A stretch of DNA of 64,000 bases from Pseudo-nitzschia pungens (GCA_037355855.1 CM074762.1:1488001-1552000); one strand, 5' to 3'; positions 31,274 to 43,786 are shown, numbered from the stretch's first letter. A program made the numbers and translations. Notes: generated by a model from the letters alone, not told the origin.

Positions 31274-32578
31274 TTATTGACAATCCCCACTCTTGAGTTC
31301 CTTGAGAACATCGAGGTATCCTTTGGTCTCGGGGGAAACAAATCCCATGCGCAAGAGGTAGTCAATGATGACCAGGTAGCAGTTGGGCTTGATGGGGTCG
31401 TCAAAATCCCGCGCCATGCTTTCCTTGATCTGGTGCATGTCCCACAAGAAAAAGTTGTCGACCTCTCCGTCCAGGGGTTTGGGAGAAAAGTCTTGCGGGA
31501 GGACCAGGTCGTAGTTGAAGAGGACGATCCGTGAGATCTTGTAGAAAATTTTGGAATCGTCGCCTTCGCCGCGTTCCTCCTCCGCTGCCTCGTCGATCTC
31601 GCCCCCCATCACACAGCGGACGGCTTCCTCGTAGCTCACGACACCAACCGCTCGGAATATCGACGTCGGGGCGATCGAAGAGTTCCGGCGGGATCCCGGC
31701 TTCTTCCTCGCACTCCTTGATCACGTTTTCCATCAACCCGAGTCCGGCCGGTTGTCCACCCGCCACGATATGGTCCAGCATGTCCCGGGAACTTGGACTT
31801 GGTTTTGGATCGCCGGGCCATCCACATCCTCGGCTGATTGGTGCCCTCCTCCGAGACAATCCCGTTGATGTGAACCCCGTACGACAAGACTCCCATGAGG
31901 TCAGGTAGCGGCTCGTTCCATCAGGAACAGGGGAGGATTGTAAAAGGAATCCGATATCGGATACAGCTCGTCTCTCCAACCGGTGACAATGCCGGTTCGC
32001 TTGAGTTCTTCCATGACGCCACCCACGGCAAGGGTTCGAGATTCCACCGTGGTACCGGCAGCTTCCTCCGACAGCGTCAGGTACGTTTTGCCACCATCGG
32101 TTGCCATTTCAAATACACAAGGACCGTCCGACGGCTTGGTGGAACACAACATCTCCGCCACCTTGGTGTCGACTTTCCCCAGCACACAACCGTCGAGACC
32201 GAATTCGACTATCCGAGATCGAAGGTCCTCCGGGATTTTGTTGCATTCTCGTATCCGATAAAGCATGTCCTGCATCAATAGCTCTTCGTTTTTCTGCCCG
32301 GCGGCAGAATTTTCATCTGCACGACTGCTGTGGTCTGTTTGGACTGTATCGACGGGGGAGCCGTTGCAAATTGTTGTGGAGGCATACGGTCGCAGTTGTT
32401 GACGTGATAGCTGTTGTTGATGGCGAGACGTTCCAAAAGTAGAAGAGGGCGACTGCCTTGTGGTTGGTACTGTTACAATCAATGCCGATGCCAACGATTG
32501 CCCATGAAATGATGACATGCAATGCATGGCAGTTACGGTCATCATCCGCCGGAAAGAGGAAACAGATCTCATTGTCAT
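31274..32578 (-). CDS. NUDIX hydrolase of the DUF4743 type, with three +1 breaks
   Basis: About 433 residues once three extra bases are skipped: near 31903 (ACC t GAC, where the literal frame hits TGA), near 31782 (GGA c ATG) and near 31649 (AGC g GTT). The joined order matches the eukaryotic NUDIX family with an N-terminal DUF4743 region (yeast YJR142W, plant NUDX20/24): ELYPISDSF, PLFLMERAA, GVLSYGVHINGIV, MWMARRSKTKSKFPG, the Nudix helix GLMENVIKECEEEAGIP, then PQDFSPKPLDGEVDNFFLWD and KPNCYLVIIDYLLRMGF. Known: members hydrolyse damaged thiamine diphosphate or related pyrophosphates. The N-terminal 70 residues are Ser/Thr/Arg-rich and may target an organelle. All catalytic-helix acids are present, so the enzyme would be active if the frame is restored. 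Start choice (32578) is the first ATG. Confidence 0.85.
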
Positions 32579-35242
32579 TGCAACCCAAACTTCGTAATGC
32601 GAAATACTACGTGATTCGATCTACTTCTCTGGTCGTAGCGTTTCCAGTCCTGTCCAACGCTCGTCGCTATCTCCTTGTCGCGGTTGAAATATACGGTAGG
32701 AAGTAGCAGTAATTGGCTTTTTTCCCGCTCGACGAAGTATCTGTTGTAGACACTCCCTGAAATATACGTGTGCGCAGCCAGGGCTTATTGTCGTTTCGAC
32801 GAAAGAGACAGTCTAATAACAGTGATACCGAGTCCGTACCGGTACGAGTAGGCAAAAGGCAAGATGGTGAATTACGAAAACAACAACATCATGATGATGC
32901 ATGTGTGAGGATGAATCCCGAATAGCTAGTGAATACTTCGTACTTCGTAAATATTACTGTACTAAATACATGCGATTATATCAACAGTAGAGAGCAAACC
33001 AACATTTTGCAGGTTATGAGCACCATTGACTACTAACTCTCATCACCTAACTTACCCCAACAGACTGGTCAACAACAACACAGCAGAGTGATTACTGCTT
33101 TTCCCGCAACCAACGAGCCCAAATTGATTAGAAGTAACTTACATTCGAAGGCTTCTTGACGCATGCGTATTTTCGCGGAATTTCGTATTGGAATCAGGTA
33201 TCAGGCATCAGGCATCAGGCATCAGGCATCAGATTCGCACGTAACTTACGTAATTATGTACTTATCCTCCCTGGAATAATTAGGTACACGTACGTACCGT
33301 ACTGTGAACGTAAAGATACGAAGTGCTCGAACACGAAGACTACCGGTACCAGCAGTACAGAAAGGAATGAAGATGAAAAAAAGAACAATAGGTCCTGCCC
33401 ATCAATCGAGTTGCTCTGAGAAGTGCGAATTAACTATGGAACAGCTTAGCACGATGAGATGTTAACATTCTGTAGAGATATTTATTCATTGATTGAATTT
33501 CCAGGGACTCTGCTGTTGCATGCTGCTTGGGGATCCAGCTCGGAGGTTGTTACTAGGATCAATCATCTTTCACTTCTTCCTAGACCCTGCATAGTAGTGT
33601 TCTTACCACAGCAATGCTGGCCATGATGCAGAAACTCTTTCTTAACAAACTGAATTTCAGATGTTCTAGTAATTTTTGTGCTACCAACAGACCTCTTTGC
33701 GATGTTAGTAGTTTACATCAACTAATGTGCATGTAAAAGTTTCGTAGATTATTGGTTTTCCTAACGTTACGAACACAATCCGTTTTCCTTCTCTTTCTGC
33801 ATGATTCGATCCAACCACGACTTTTGTTCTTTTGTACTGTGTGGTCGTCAAAAGAGGGACCTACGGTACTAAAAGCGGGAACTCGTTTCTGGCGGGCAAA
33901 TTCGTGTGTCTAGAGAATGTTAACAATCCAGACCAGAAATCCTGTTCCCTACCGGTATGCTTCGTATCATTACTACGGTACAAGCATTTGGCTCGGACAG
34001 GGCCAGAAGATAAGATCTCAAGTTTCATTTTCATGGTCTTGCTGTTAGCGTACGTTACATTGATTGGCAGATACATAATTCTCCAAGTTTACGCGATCAC
34101 CACCGACCAATCGACATACGACATATTCGGTCACGTACTCGTACCGAACGAACAAACTTGTCATCAGGTGACTCTCTCGGATAACCTTAGTACGAGAATA
34201 GAAACTCCACCCACCATTTTTTTCGCTCTGGGTCCAAGGGGCGGATATGAAGTAAGGTTTTTTCATAGTATTTTCGTTGTGCGGTTTTTTTGCGGTTTCA
34301 TTGCTTACTTGAGTGAACCTTCGAGCGCGAAGCTGGCATTTTTATGTGTGATGGCGCGATTACAAATAGGTCGTAACCTTACCCTGGGCTATAATAAGAT
34401 GCACAGTTTCTTGATACAGTTCCAAACGTTAGATATTGCTTTGCGTGTGGCGCAACAGCTGTTTCTTTTGAGAGTCCTAAGAATTTAACTAAACCACCGT
34501 ACCGGTCCTGTTTTTGGACAATTTTAGGTATGTAAATCTTGTATGATTTTTCAAATAAGGCGATTTCCGAGCACCTGTTACAAAGCCCCCAAGTCGAAAC
34601 TGCGGAGTCGAATTTATATAGATTATCATGTATGAATAGTACAATTGAAACTCCAAAGAGTTAGGCAGCACCAAAAAGAAGCATCGAGCGCATTATTTTT
34701 CGCTCTCGTACTGTCTCAATGTTTGACAAACGGCATGTTCTGTCATCTCTGTTGGAGTAGAACCCTTCCACACACAAAAGTTGAACAAACGTAGTGTCCT
34801 CAATTGTTGTTTCACATACATCACATAAAGATCGAAAGGGAACTTGAGTGTCACTAATCTGTATAGTACAACAATCTAGAGTACAACGGTAATAGTCTGA
34901 GCGACGAGGATACGACCGCAAACCGGAACTCTACTCTCAACACTAGCGAAGAGTTCGATAAGTTCCGACTCGAACTACGAGAAACGTAGACAGAACTGCA
35001 CAATTCAGGCGCCCCAAATAGAAATCATTAGGTGCATTGCACCATTGGCACGAAACCCTGTCACTGATACCGGACTCAACTAGTTCTTTGGTTCAAAAGT
35101 CCAAACTTTCAAAAGAACAGCGCGATACTGGTCTATACACAAGGAAAGAATTTGCATTCTTAGTATCCTACACCTCTCCGAACCAACGAAGACGATCATC
35201 AGATAGATCGATAGCCCCGAAATCCAGCAACTAAGATCGATC
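32579..35242. other. Long intergenic region, no gene supported
   Basis: 2.7 kb. It holds overlapping TACTTCGTA copies at 32934-32949, a heptanucleotide array at 33193-33232 and several GTACGTACC stretches. A 218-codon frame ending at 34488 lacks an ATG at its start and any domain, so it is not called. Confidence 0.45.
33193..33232. repeat. (ATCAGGC)5 tandem repeat
   Basis: Five near-perfect heptanucleotide units plus a partial one; the first unit ends in T in place of C. Confidence 0.85.
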
Positions 35243-36178
35243 ATGAAACAAAACGCAACTACTCCTCATCTCCACATTGGAGAAGGACAGAGTACTACGT
35301 CAGTGGAGTGGTCACCAACATGCTTTATCACAAAAGAAAAGTCAAGCATTCTAGAAATACACTCACCACCGTTGCTATCGCCCCGCGCACGAGGAGTTTC
35401 CTCTGATTCTGTGAGTGGTAGCACGAGTGGCAGCATTTCAAGCAGTAGCTCATCATCGTCTTTCGGTTTCGGAAACTATGACGAGCCCGATGACATCATC
35501 TCAGAGAAAAGCGTGAACGAGGAGGATGATCCCATAATCTCATTCGAGACGCTCTCGCTCGAAACCCGACGAATCGGTGTTTCTCCACGAGTGGTTGCGC
35601 TGAGAAAAGAGGGCAAAAAGAAACTGATTCATCAGGGAATTAATCTGGGGGCATCTGCTAGAATGAAAGCTCCTTCGCTGGAACAGTTGCATGAATCTCC
35701 TTCGAAATCTTTACGTATAGGAACTCTGTTCGAGAAGAATGATGAACCATCGAGGAATCCAGTGGAAGGCCTGGAGAGCATACCGTCTGTTCTACTCCCG
35801 AAGAGAATGCAACAGCAGGGGTCATGGAAATTGAACGAGCTCGTACGAACGGACGCTATGCGGAATGAAGCGTTGGTCCAACCCGTTCACGAGCATCGAA
35901 GAAGTTCGTGTGGTAAAAAGTACACACTCAGAAAGCAGTCACAGACGGCGTACAAGAACTCTGGTTTTCGGCTCTCCATGAGTGAATTTCCAAAATCAGT
36001 GCGACACAAGAGACAACGTGGAGGATCTGATTTTTCGATGCTCAACGAGGGTGGTGCTACTTCATCGTCTTCTCCCACGGATCGTCGCAAGCGCCGTCGT
36101 ATGAATCGAAATCGGGCCATGGCAGCTGATGAATTTGATTCAATTCTGTCTCAAATCAACCACTCGGGATCATATTAA
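35243..36178 (+). CDS. Hypothetical disordered nuclear-type protein, C-terminal EFDSIL motif
   Basis: 311 residues from an ATG with no stop interruptions. It has a Ser-rich stretch (residues about 55-77), an acidic part (EPDDIISEKSVNEEDDP) and a basic C-terminal cluster DRRKRRRMNRNR, a likely nuclear localisation signal, followed at once by ADEFDSILSQI. The same arrangement, basic cluster then EFYDSILKQL, ends the protein coded at 43787-45316. No enzyme domain, signal peptide or membrane segment. Its biology is unknown; the pair may form a lineage-specific family. Confidence 0.7.
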   Translation: MKQNATTPHLHIGEGQSTTSVEWSPTCFITKEKSSILEIHSPPLLSPRARGVSSDSVSGSTSGSISSSSSSSSFGFGNYDEPDDIISEKSVNEEDDPIISFETLSLETRRIGVSPRVVALRKEGKKKLIHQGINLGASARMKAPSLEQLHESPSKSLRIGTLFEKNDEPSRNPVEGLESIPSVLLPKRMQQQGSWKLNELVRTDAMRNEALVQPVHEHRRSSCGKKYTLRKQSQTAYKNSGFRLSMSEFPKSVRHKRQRGGSDFSMLNEGGATSSSSPTDRRKRRRMNRNRAMAADEFDSILSQINHSGSY

Positions 36179-36747
36179 GCTAAATAGGGCGATGCCTGGT
36201 AGCTGGGACATGGCAGGGGAAACAAAGGATTGAAAAGGTTTTCACAGATTAAAGGGCGATTGTACATACGCCTTCAATGGAGCTCACATAAAACCTTGGG
36301 GTGGGAGGGAACTGGCTATCTTACAAATCTTAACAGTGTAGCGGGGACTCATAGAAATAAATACATTTAAGACAACTGAAATAGAGCAAAATCTGACAAC
36401 ATTTATATTCCTTCAACTTTATCCGATCGAACATGCTTTGTTACTAGCGAACACAACCCTTGTTCGATTTTGAATAATCATTGATTTGATTTTCAGAAAA
36501 GACAAGATGACTAAAGATCCTCCCTTCCTTCACAGCAAGCAGTACTTGACCAATCGGCCTTTTGGCCATTCCTTTCTTGGTTCTCATCCAAACGATGGGC
36601 TTTCATCCGTTGGTATCAGCATCAGACAAATAATATAGGCGCCAGGCAATTAAATGATTGGCATCTGGGCTGGTGAACCCAGCCATGGTGATTACCAAGT
36701 TCAAACATCACGTAAGTCCTGGCAAACACTGTTGCGCTACAGCATTC
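36179..36747. other. Convergent 3' intergenic region
   Basis: Between the disordered-protein gene (+) and the EME1-like gene (-). AT-rich; nothing recognised beyond probable 3' ends. Confidence 0.4.
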
Positions 36748-38428
36748 TCACAAAATCATTTTGTTTGGGTCATCTGAAGTCAACACTCGATAGACGGTAT
36801 CGGAAAGCTTTTTGTACAGTCTGTTGTCCGCCGAAAACTTGTCCTCGAGCAGAGAGGAACAGGCGGCATCCGCGTCGTGGTTCTCGTCTTCGTGAATTTG
36901 ACGGTGGTACTCCCACTGGTAGGCCTGCCACAGAGATTGGCAGGTCGGAAAGTGCTCGGCAACGTGCTGGGCCCTGGTTTCGGACAATCCCGGTATCTGC
37001 TGGAGCTGACGAATCCAGACGTCCCTTGCTTTCTCGAGTGGATCGTTCGATCCAACGCATCCCTGTTTGATCTTTTTGATGCACTCGAGTTCGGTGACTT
37101 GGTTGGTGTACGGTAGATCACTCAAACCCCTCGTCATTTTGTGCACGGTCGATTGCAGGAATTCGTTGGTAGGACAGAGGATGCATTCTACTTGGAATTG
37201 TACCAGCAGCCAAAGCATTGCGTCTTGCACTTCCTTTACCGTCGGCAACGAGGCTTCGTTCCGCTTGGAGTTCCGGTTGTTGCGACGGTATTCGAGCCAT
37301 TTCTTGTCCAGTGCGTCCGGCATTTCATAAAGGAGGAATACGATCTTCGGCTCGCCGGGTGTCGAGGACCAGCCACGTTTCCACTGCGCCCGCAGAGCAT
37401 CCAGCCACGACTCTAGCGCCGGATAGTCGTCTTCCTCCTCGTGGCCGTCTCGACACAGGAGAGGAATAAAATCGTCCGGTTCGAACAGAACCACGAGATA
37501 CTGGATGTGCTCGTACCCGCGGTCTTCATCGCCGTTGGAGGTGCCTCTTGTCCGGTCGGCTTCGAGGCACAGCACGGCATCTCTGGCACCGCCCGATAGT
37601 TTGTCCTTGCGAATGAACTGAATCGCCTTCGCGGGAGTTGGTAACCGGCTGGGAAATCGATACACGAAAAAATCCTCGGACAGAGTAGTCTTCAACCCAT
37701 GGGCATCACCTGAATACAGTTCGGTGTCGAGCAAAACTGCAATTTCTTCCTGCCTATACTTTCCCGTGGCCTGGTTGTGTTCTTCGTTTTGTCGTTTCTT
37801 TGTGATTTTCTCCTTTTGTCTCTTGAGTTCTTTCTCTTCCCTTGCTTCCTTGCGTTTTCGAAGACGATCTTGTTTTTCTCGTTCCTTTTGTTCCAAACGA
37901 TTCTGCTTCGCGCATTTTTGTTTTTTTGGACCTTCCCTCGGCGGTTGCTTCTTGGACGGTTCGAAGATTCGTTTCGATCTCATCGCGAACAATTCGTCAT
38001 CGGAATCGTCGTCCGAATCATCTGCCGAATCGCCCGACAGAGACAGAAAACTAGAAGGCGTCTTGCCACCGGCATTGGATTTGGCTTTCTCTGAAACCAT
38101 CTCGGTAACCAGTGGTCGCAGGAGCCCTACGAATCATATTTTTCGGGACCATCTTGGTGCCCTGACAGCGATTGTTGATGGTGCCGGAAATACTCGTGGT
38201 TTTGGTTCTTTTTTCCGTTTCCCTTTCGAAATTCAGAGAAGTGGTTCCGACATCTCTTGTTTTCCTCATCGGAAGCTTCTTCGTCTCCCGAGAAGGAGAA
38301 AGAATCAACAGCGACGAGCTATCACTATCGCTATCATCATCGCTGCTGCTATCATCCACATTGTAACACTTTCGAGCCAGCTGAGGACCGGGTGGTTGCG
38401 GGGGACTCCGGCGACCGATAGAATCCAT
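36748..38428 (-). CDS. EME1-like subunit of the MUS81 structure-specific endonuclease
   Basis: Proposed exons 38428-38194 and 38126-36748 around a 67-bp GT-AG intron (GTATTT ... TTCGTAG), about 537 residues in frame. The large 3' exon alone gives 450 residues. N-terminal part: acidic Ser/Asp runs (DDSSSDDDSDSDSSS and GDSADDSDDDSDDE), then a Lys/Glu/Arg-rich helix (EKEREKQDRLRKRKEAREEKELKRQ). The ERCC4-type nuclease-like domain runs from EIAVLLDTELYSG to about FQVECILCPTNEFL, without the catalytic ERKxxxD triad, as expected for the non-catalytic EME partner. C-terminal helix-hairpin-helix region: VWIRQLQQIPGLSETRAQHV and LYKKLSDTVYRVLTSDDP. Known: MUS81-EME1 cuts stalled forks and joint molecules in the nucleus. 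An in-frame start further upstream, through another short intron, is possible. Confidence 0.8.
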
Positions 38429-40679
38429 TTGGCTGCTTTCCTGTCTCGATTGTCTCTGATTCGAAGCCCGTGCTATTGGAGGCTGCTGTCGCGGTGCTGT
38501 GCACTTCCTCTGCTAGCTTCCCAAAATCCAAGAGATGCGATGGTTGATATTCTAATCTTCCCTGCTGCCAGCATTCCATTGCATCTCGTAGTTTTAGTTG
38601 GTTGTACCGTTTTGTGTGATCTGCACTGTTGTGTGCAACGGACAACTTTTTTTTTTATTGATGAATGACAAAGCTATCACACTTCATCCTTCGATTTCCA
38701 TTGGGTACAGACGAGTACAGTAATCTTACCGTGGACAGGGAACAGAGAACAGAAAAAGAAAACAAGCCAAGACAAAACGATGCAACGTTCAGTCGTCCTC
38801 AGCGAGTTGTAATAGTAGCGTGTACGGTGTACGTACCGGTAGTTGAGCGTACCAACGGCACTGCATACCAGAGGGGATTTTTTTGAAGTAGTAGTGGTAG
38901 ACTTTGCAATGACTCAGGTTGTCAATGTTTTGTTCCAAGTAGTAATGGAATTGCTTGCATCTGCGCCACCTACTATGTCGAGCATAGTCCATATGAGTTT
39001 TCAACGAGAATGTTACAACCGTTTTTACGTTTCTAGTCTGCTTTTTCATCTTCTTGTTGCGTGTTCTTCTTCTTCTTGGCACCTCGTCCTCCCTACTACT
39101 ACTAGTTCTTATACCACAATTTCCAAGCTAGATTATTGCACTTTATGGCGGTCTGGTTACAAAAAGTGTGCTGGTGTTCATACTCCTCACTACTTGAACA
39201 GGCTCAATTATATCAATGTAATATGCTGCTATGGATCATCGCAAAACCAGACGACCTTTACTGCTGCTACTACTAGAACTATTATTATTACTACTAGCTA
39301 GTAGTAGTAGTCAGGCCAACTAGAATTCATCAATATTACTACTAGAGAAAGACTGATTTGAGCAACAATCTGTCTGACAATAAGAAAGACTGTCGTAGTA
39401 TTTGGTGTGCTACTGAACAATACTGTATAGTATGGTAACTTGTCATGATGTTTGATCCTTCTCTTTTGAGAGAAAGAAATGTTCAGTTTTGTATCCATCA
39501 ATCAAAATAATTGTCTTCAATCATCCCAGATTAGTTCGGTAACCTTACCTGGCACCGTACTAGGTGCAAATTCTTCGTTGCCGACCCGAACATGAGACTA
39601 ACCACCATCACAAATTTATAAGCCTTACCGGTAAGAGTATGTAAGATTAGCTTCCCGGGTAAGGTTTACCGTACTTTACAGCAAGAGGATACAACTAACG
39701 GTACATACTCGTAAAATCTTTCTCGTTATTAGTAATTACGAGGTACCTGGCACGTATCCGACATCGAAAGTAGAAAAAAACGCCGAAATAAGTTCGTACG
39801 AGGTACCTGTACTTCGAATGTCATAAGGAAATACGTTATCTTACGTAGGAGTGCATTTTGAATGAAAATGCAAAGAACAGATTCGAAGATGTTCTTTCCC
39901 GAGAAAAAGAAAATTGCGGTCATTAGTATCTTTTACTAATGTTTCCTCTGAAAAATACTAAGTACGGTACTCTTACCAGTAGTAGTACTTTACTATTGGA
40001 TACGGTAACTTACATAGTATTTCGTTTTCTTAGATTGCAATTCAAGAACGAACCAAGTCAATCGCTCTGTCGGTAACCTTACTCGTATTCGGTAAGGTTA
40101 TGCCATTTTCCAATTAGTATCATAAGAACGAGGAGCGTCAGTAACTTACAAAAATCTTTTTTCGTTAGATTCTTCCTCTAAATGAAGAACGTCCATTATT
40201 TTTTCGATGAACTATTGCAAGGTGGATGATACTGGACTATTGTTCCTCGCAATCGTTTCGACCTTCTCCATCGATGGATAAATTTTGCTAGGTCGATGAT
40301 TCTGGACAAATAAGAATGTTCTTCAATCAAAATCTTGTCGACCTTCTCCATCCTTCGACGGAAGGATTTTACAGTTCATTGATTTTCGCTTGGATCAAAA
40401 GTTCGTAATCTTTTCGGAAGGAGGGCGAAGACATCTGCTTGGGTTGTCCGTGGGTAAGGAGAAGGCGCGTTGGCAAGGATTTTCTTTCGAATGAATACAA
40501 ATGCAGAAGTGCCTTTAAGTAAGTTGTGCTTGTAGTAAATTAAAGTATTGACTTTCGCTCTCTAGTTAAATTGCTTTTCGCTCGGTCACTGGAATTAATT
40601 TTCTATGAAAAGCTTGAAGGACATAGACCCCAAGCTTCTCTTTGCAATAGCTCACAATTGAAAAAAATATTTTGAGAAA
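38429..40679. other. Long intergenic region with dispersed motifs
   Basis: 2.2 kb upstream of both the EME1-like gene (-) and the GH16 gene (+). GTAACCTTAC occurs at about 39539-39548 and 40073-40082, with GGTAAGGTTA at about 40091-40100. CTAGCTAGTAGTAGTAG runs lie near 39293-39310. The first 200 bp may include extra 5' coding sequence of the EME1-like gene. No other gene seen. Confidence 0.45.
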
Positions 40680-41603
40680 ATGAGGATTGAATTACACGTG
40701 CTTCCTTTTGTCGTCGCAACGGTATGCATCCTAGACGGGGTGCATTCGTTTGTGACCACTCCCAAGAATATTCTTACCACTCTCGGATCATCAAGTGCTC
40801 GTCTTCAGCAGTCGCTTCACGCCTACGGAAAGACGTTTTGGAAAGAGAATGAAGGTGAATACGAGGTGAAATTCTTCGATGATTTCGACGGCGACGCCAT
40901 TGATACATCTGTATGGAGTCATTTCATAGGTCCGGGCCCAGCAGGAAACGAGCTGCAGGTTTACACTGATTCGGACAAGAACTCGTTCGTTAAAGACAGT
41001 GTGCTCTATGTTCGAGCTATCGAGGAGCCCATTAACTATAATGGCTGGTGGACCAATTGGACTTCCGCTCGTCTCGAAACAAAGCAAAAGTTCAATTTCA
41101 CGTACGGGCGTATGAGCACTCGTATCCGCTGCAAAGCTGTTCCGGGTCCCTTTTCCGCAGTTTGGGCACTCTCTGAGAAATATGGTGACGATAGCGTGGG
41201 TTGGCCATTATGCGGAGAGATCGACTTTTTCGAGATGCAAACCTTATGGGAATACACGCCAAGCACTCTTCATTTCAAAGAACACAACGGGGGCAGTTCT
41301 ATGTCTTGGATTAACTACGAAACATTCGACACGGTTCATGAATGGCATGAATATGGTGTTGAATGGGAAGATAATTATATCGCATTCTATCATGATGGAA
41401 AAAGAATCGGAGAATACCCACAACCCAGCCCCGATGGACCAGGATCCATCACAGACGCGAACTGGCCGTACAATTGGCAAAACAAATTTTATTTCATCAT
41501 CAATAACGCCATGAACCCCTCATGGGGGTCAAAGTCTGATCCCAACTTCACGATGCATGATTTGGAGGTCGACTGGATCAAGTTGGAACAGAAAAAGAAG
41601 TGA
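40680..41603 (+). CDS. Secreted or organelle-targeted GH16 beta-glucanase
   Basis: 307 residues from an ATG. Residues 1-24 form a signal peptide (LPFVVATVCILDGVHSF). Residues 62-303 are a complete glycoside hydrolase family 16 domain: FFDDFDGDAIDTSVW, NELQVYTDS, RLETKQKFNFTYGRMSTRIR, the active site GEIDFFE with nucleophile Glu180 and acid/base Glu185, then STLHFK, YGVEWEDNYIAFYHDGKRI and INNAMNPSWG, ending VDWIKL. Known: GH16 enzymes cleave beta-1,3(4)-glucans; in diatoms the natural substrate would be chrysolaminarin or wall glucan, which is inference. The signal end VHSFVT also fits a plastid-type cleavage site, so secretion is likely but not certain. Intact frame, no intron. Confidence 0.92.
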   Translation: MRIELHVLPFVVATVCILDGVHSFVTTPKNILTTLGSSSARLQQSLHAYGKTFWKENEGEYEVKFFDDFDGDAIDTSVWSHFIGPGPAGNELQVYTDSDKNSFVKDSVLYVRAIEEPINYNGWWTNWTSARLETKQKFNFTYGRMSTRIRCKAVPGPFSAVWALSEKYGDDSVGWPLCGEIDFFEMQTLWEYTPSTLHFKEHNGGSSMSWINYETFDTVHEWHEYGVEWEDNYIAFYHDGKRIGEYPQPSPDGPGSITDANWPYNWQNKFYFIINNAMNPSWGSKSDPNFTMHDLEVDWIKLEQKKK

Positions 41604-43786
41604 AAATAGGAGCTCATGTTCTCTTGCCAATTCGTTTCGAGTCGTACGAGTTCCCCAACGTCCAGAATGTGAGAGCGTAGCAGTGCTATCTTATTCGTTT
41701 GTCACTACGATGTAAAGGAAAACAACCAGAAACCGGCTCTCGTGCGACACAATTTTTCTTCCTTTATTCATCAATACATTAGTAGTAAGGTTAGGTCATA
41801 GTAATAATGAATCAGAAATAATAGTAATAACAATACTACTTCAAATATTCAAGGTTTACATCAACAACCCACAGTGCAAAAGAATATCACTTTGCATTGC
41901 AGGATTTCTAGTTGATTCCATCGTGAACTACACCAATATATTGTTATCATTACCAATTTGCAATTTAGTACCTATGTTTATCCATGATTGATACTATATC
42001 CATTTTAACTGAGCAGCAAGTCACTTAATCAGTTCTGCACTACTCTAGTAGGAGATACTGGAGATACTGCTACTAGTAGTACTACTACTAATACTGTTGG
42101 TAGCAAGCAAGGACAAATTGCTTTTGCTGGTTAAGAAAACTGCCTGAGTTCCCCCTCAACTATTTGATTGAAAGAATAAGTAGTACTAGTATTACTACTC
42201 AATTTTTATCAAAGACACAAATTTATGAGCATGATAAAGCTTCATGGCTCCTTCAAAGTTACTTCTGTTCTGTTGCTGCTGTTATCATCCAATGATATCT
42301 ACAGCTGTTGTTGACCTTCGCATTTAACACCATGTTTTGATCTAGTAGTATCTGGCCAGCAGCAATTTAAGAACAAGAAGCAATAAAAAGAATGACAGCC
42401 AACGAAGAATTTGTTCATGTTGCTTACGCCAGCATTCTGGTGGGTTCTTCGTAGGAGTAACTTTATGAATGGTAGTAGTACATTAGTATCATGGGTGCGC
42501 AAAACCTGGCAAATTTGAGCAGCAGCAAGTGGTCCATTGGGTATGGTAGCGGACTAGTCTGCATGTCACTTTGTGGTACTTAGAAGTGCTGAAGTCACAC
42601 CGAATGGCATCGTCATCAAAATACACCTTCATGAAGTAACCTTACTTGTAACGTAGCCTAGGTAACCTTACTTCTTGTGGTTAATGGTAGAAGTACCGGT
42701 ACGTTACCGCAGTCAACAAGGTCTTGACAACGATAAAGTGATTCACATTGTTTTTACCGGTAATACTTGAGATTACCCATACACATAAAAACACTTCCGT
42801 ATTTTGCTTAATGATCCGTATTCGAAGAAATTTCTTTCGGTGACGTCGCCGTCAAGACGACGTCTCACGACCATATGTTGTTCCGGCCTATTACAAAATG
42901 ATATTCTTTCCAAACGTTCCGCGCGCGTCAGAACAAAGCATGTCTTCTTCGACTAACCGTTGGTTGTATTCAACGGAAGTTGGAACGCCACAAATATCTA
43001 CGTTAAACCAAACAGAGATAAATCCGAGGACAAAGATTATGGCGCCAGTCATCTTCAAGCTTCCTCTTACACTCATACTGATTTTTTTGTGAAAGTGTCA
43101 ATAAGAAGAACACTTTTGAATGCTACCAGCAACACGAAAAATCGCATTATGATAATTCAAATCATAAGTCCCTCGATTTTTAAAGCATTTTAGGTATACT
43201 CCAACTTCTTCAAAGGCAATTGTAAGAAAAACGAACAAATATAATCACTGTCTTTTTTGAAACACACTGCTGACAATAAGAAGAATAATGATCAGTGCTG
43301 GCTCAGCGAATTTTCATTGTCGTATCTTTTCTAGCCATGACATTTCCTTTTTCCATTCGGTTCTCCGTGTAACAGGTATGACAAATTCAATCAACCTCAA
43401 TCTACGGTACCTAGCTCGTATGTTGTGAAAAACTGTTTTACTTCTAGTAGTTAGTTTCTGCATTTTCTTTCGCAAAAACAGGATACGTACCGTACCTCTA
43501 TCATCAAGCGTTATTTAAACAGCAGCGTGGAAGAGGTGCACGAAGCCGTTATACTCCTACAAAGAAAGACCCTTCGTTCGGTATACTTGGTCTTTCATAG
43601 ACAATACTTCACTGCCGAACCCCATTCAACTACTTTCCCTGTTTGACTCGGGTTGGGCTGTGTAAGGTTGCTTTCGAGTTGTTGGAGAAGGAAATCAGAA
43701 ATCGTTATTTGGATTGCTTTTTTTCAATTTCGGTGAACATCGAACTCGTAACAAGTCTTATTGACGTCGACTCAAAAATACAGAGA
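41604..43786. other. Long intergenic region, repeats and motifs only
   Basis: 2.2 kb. TACTAGTAGTACTACTACTA near 42070-42090, GTAACCTTAC at about 42636-42645 and again at about 42662-42671, and ACCGGTACGTTACC near 42697-42710. The frame of the downstream gene is open from 43643 but has no ATG before 43787. No other gene seen. Confidence 0.45.

Noticed and set aside
33832..34488. 218-codon plus-strand ORF
   Set aside because: Starts with TTG, no ATG context, no domain, lies in a motif-rich intergenic region.
38051..38645. Two further +1 breaks in the EME1-like gene
   Set aside because: The region is poorly conserved and short GT-AG introns explain the frame changes equally well, so it was not counted in the frame-break pattern.
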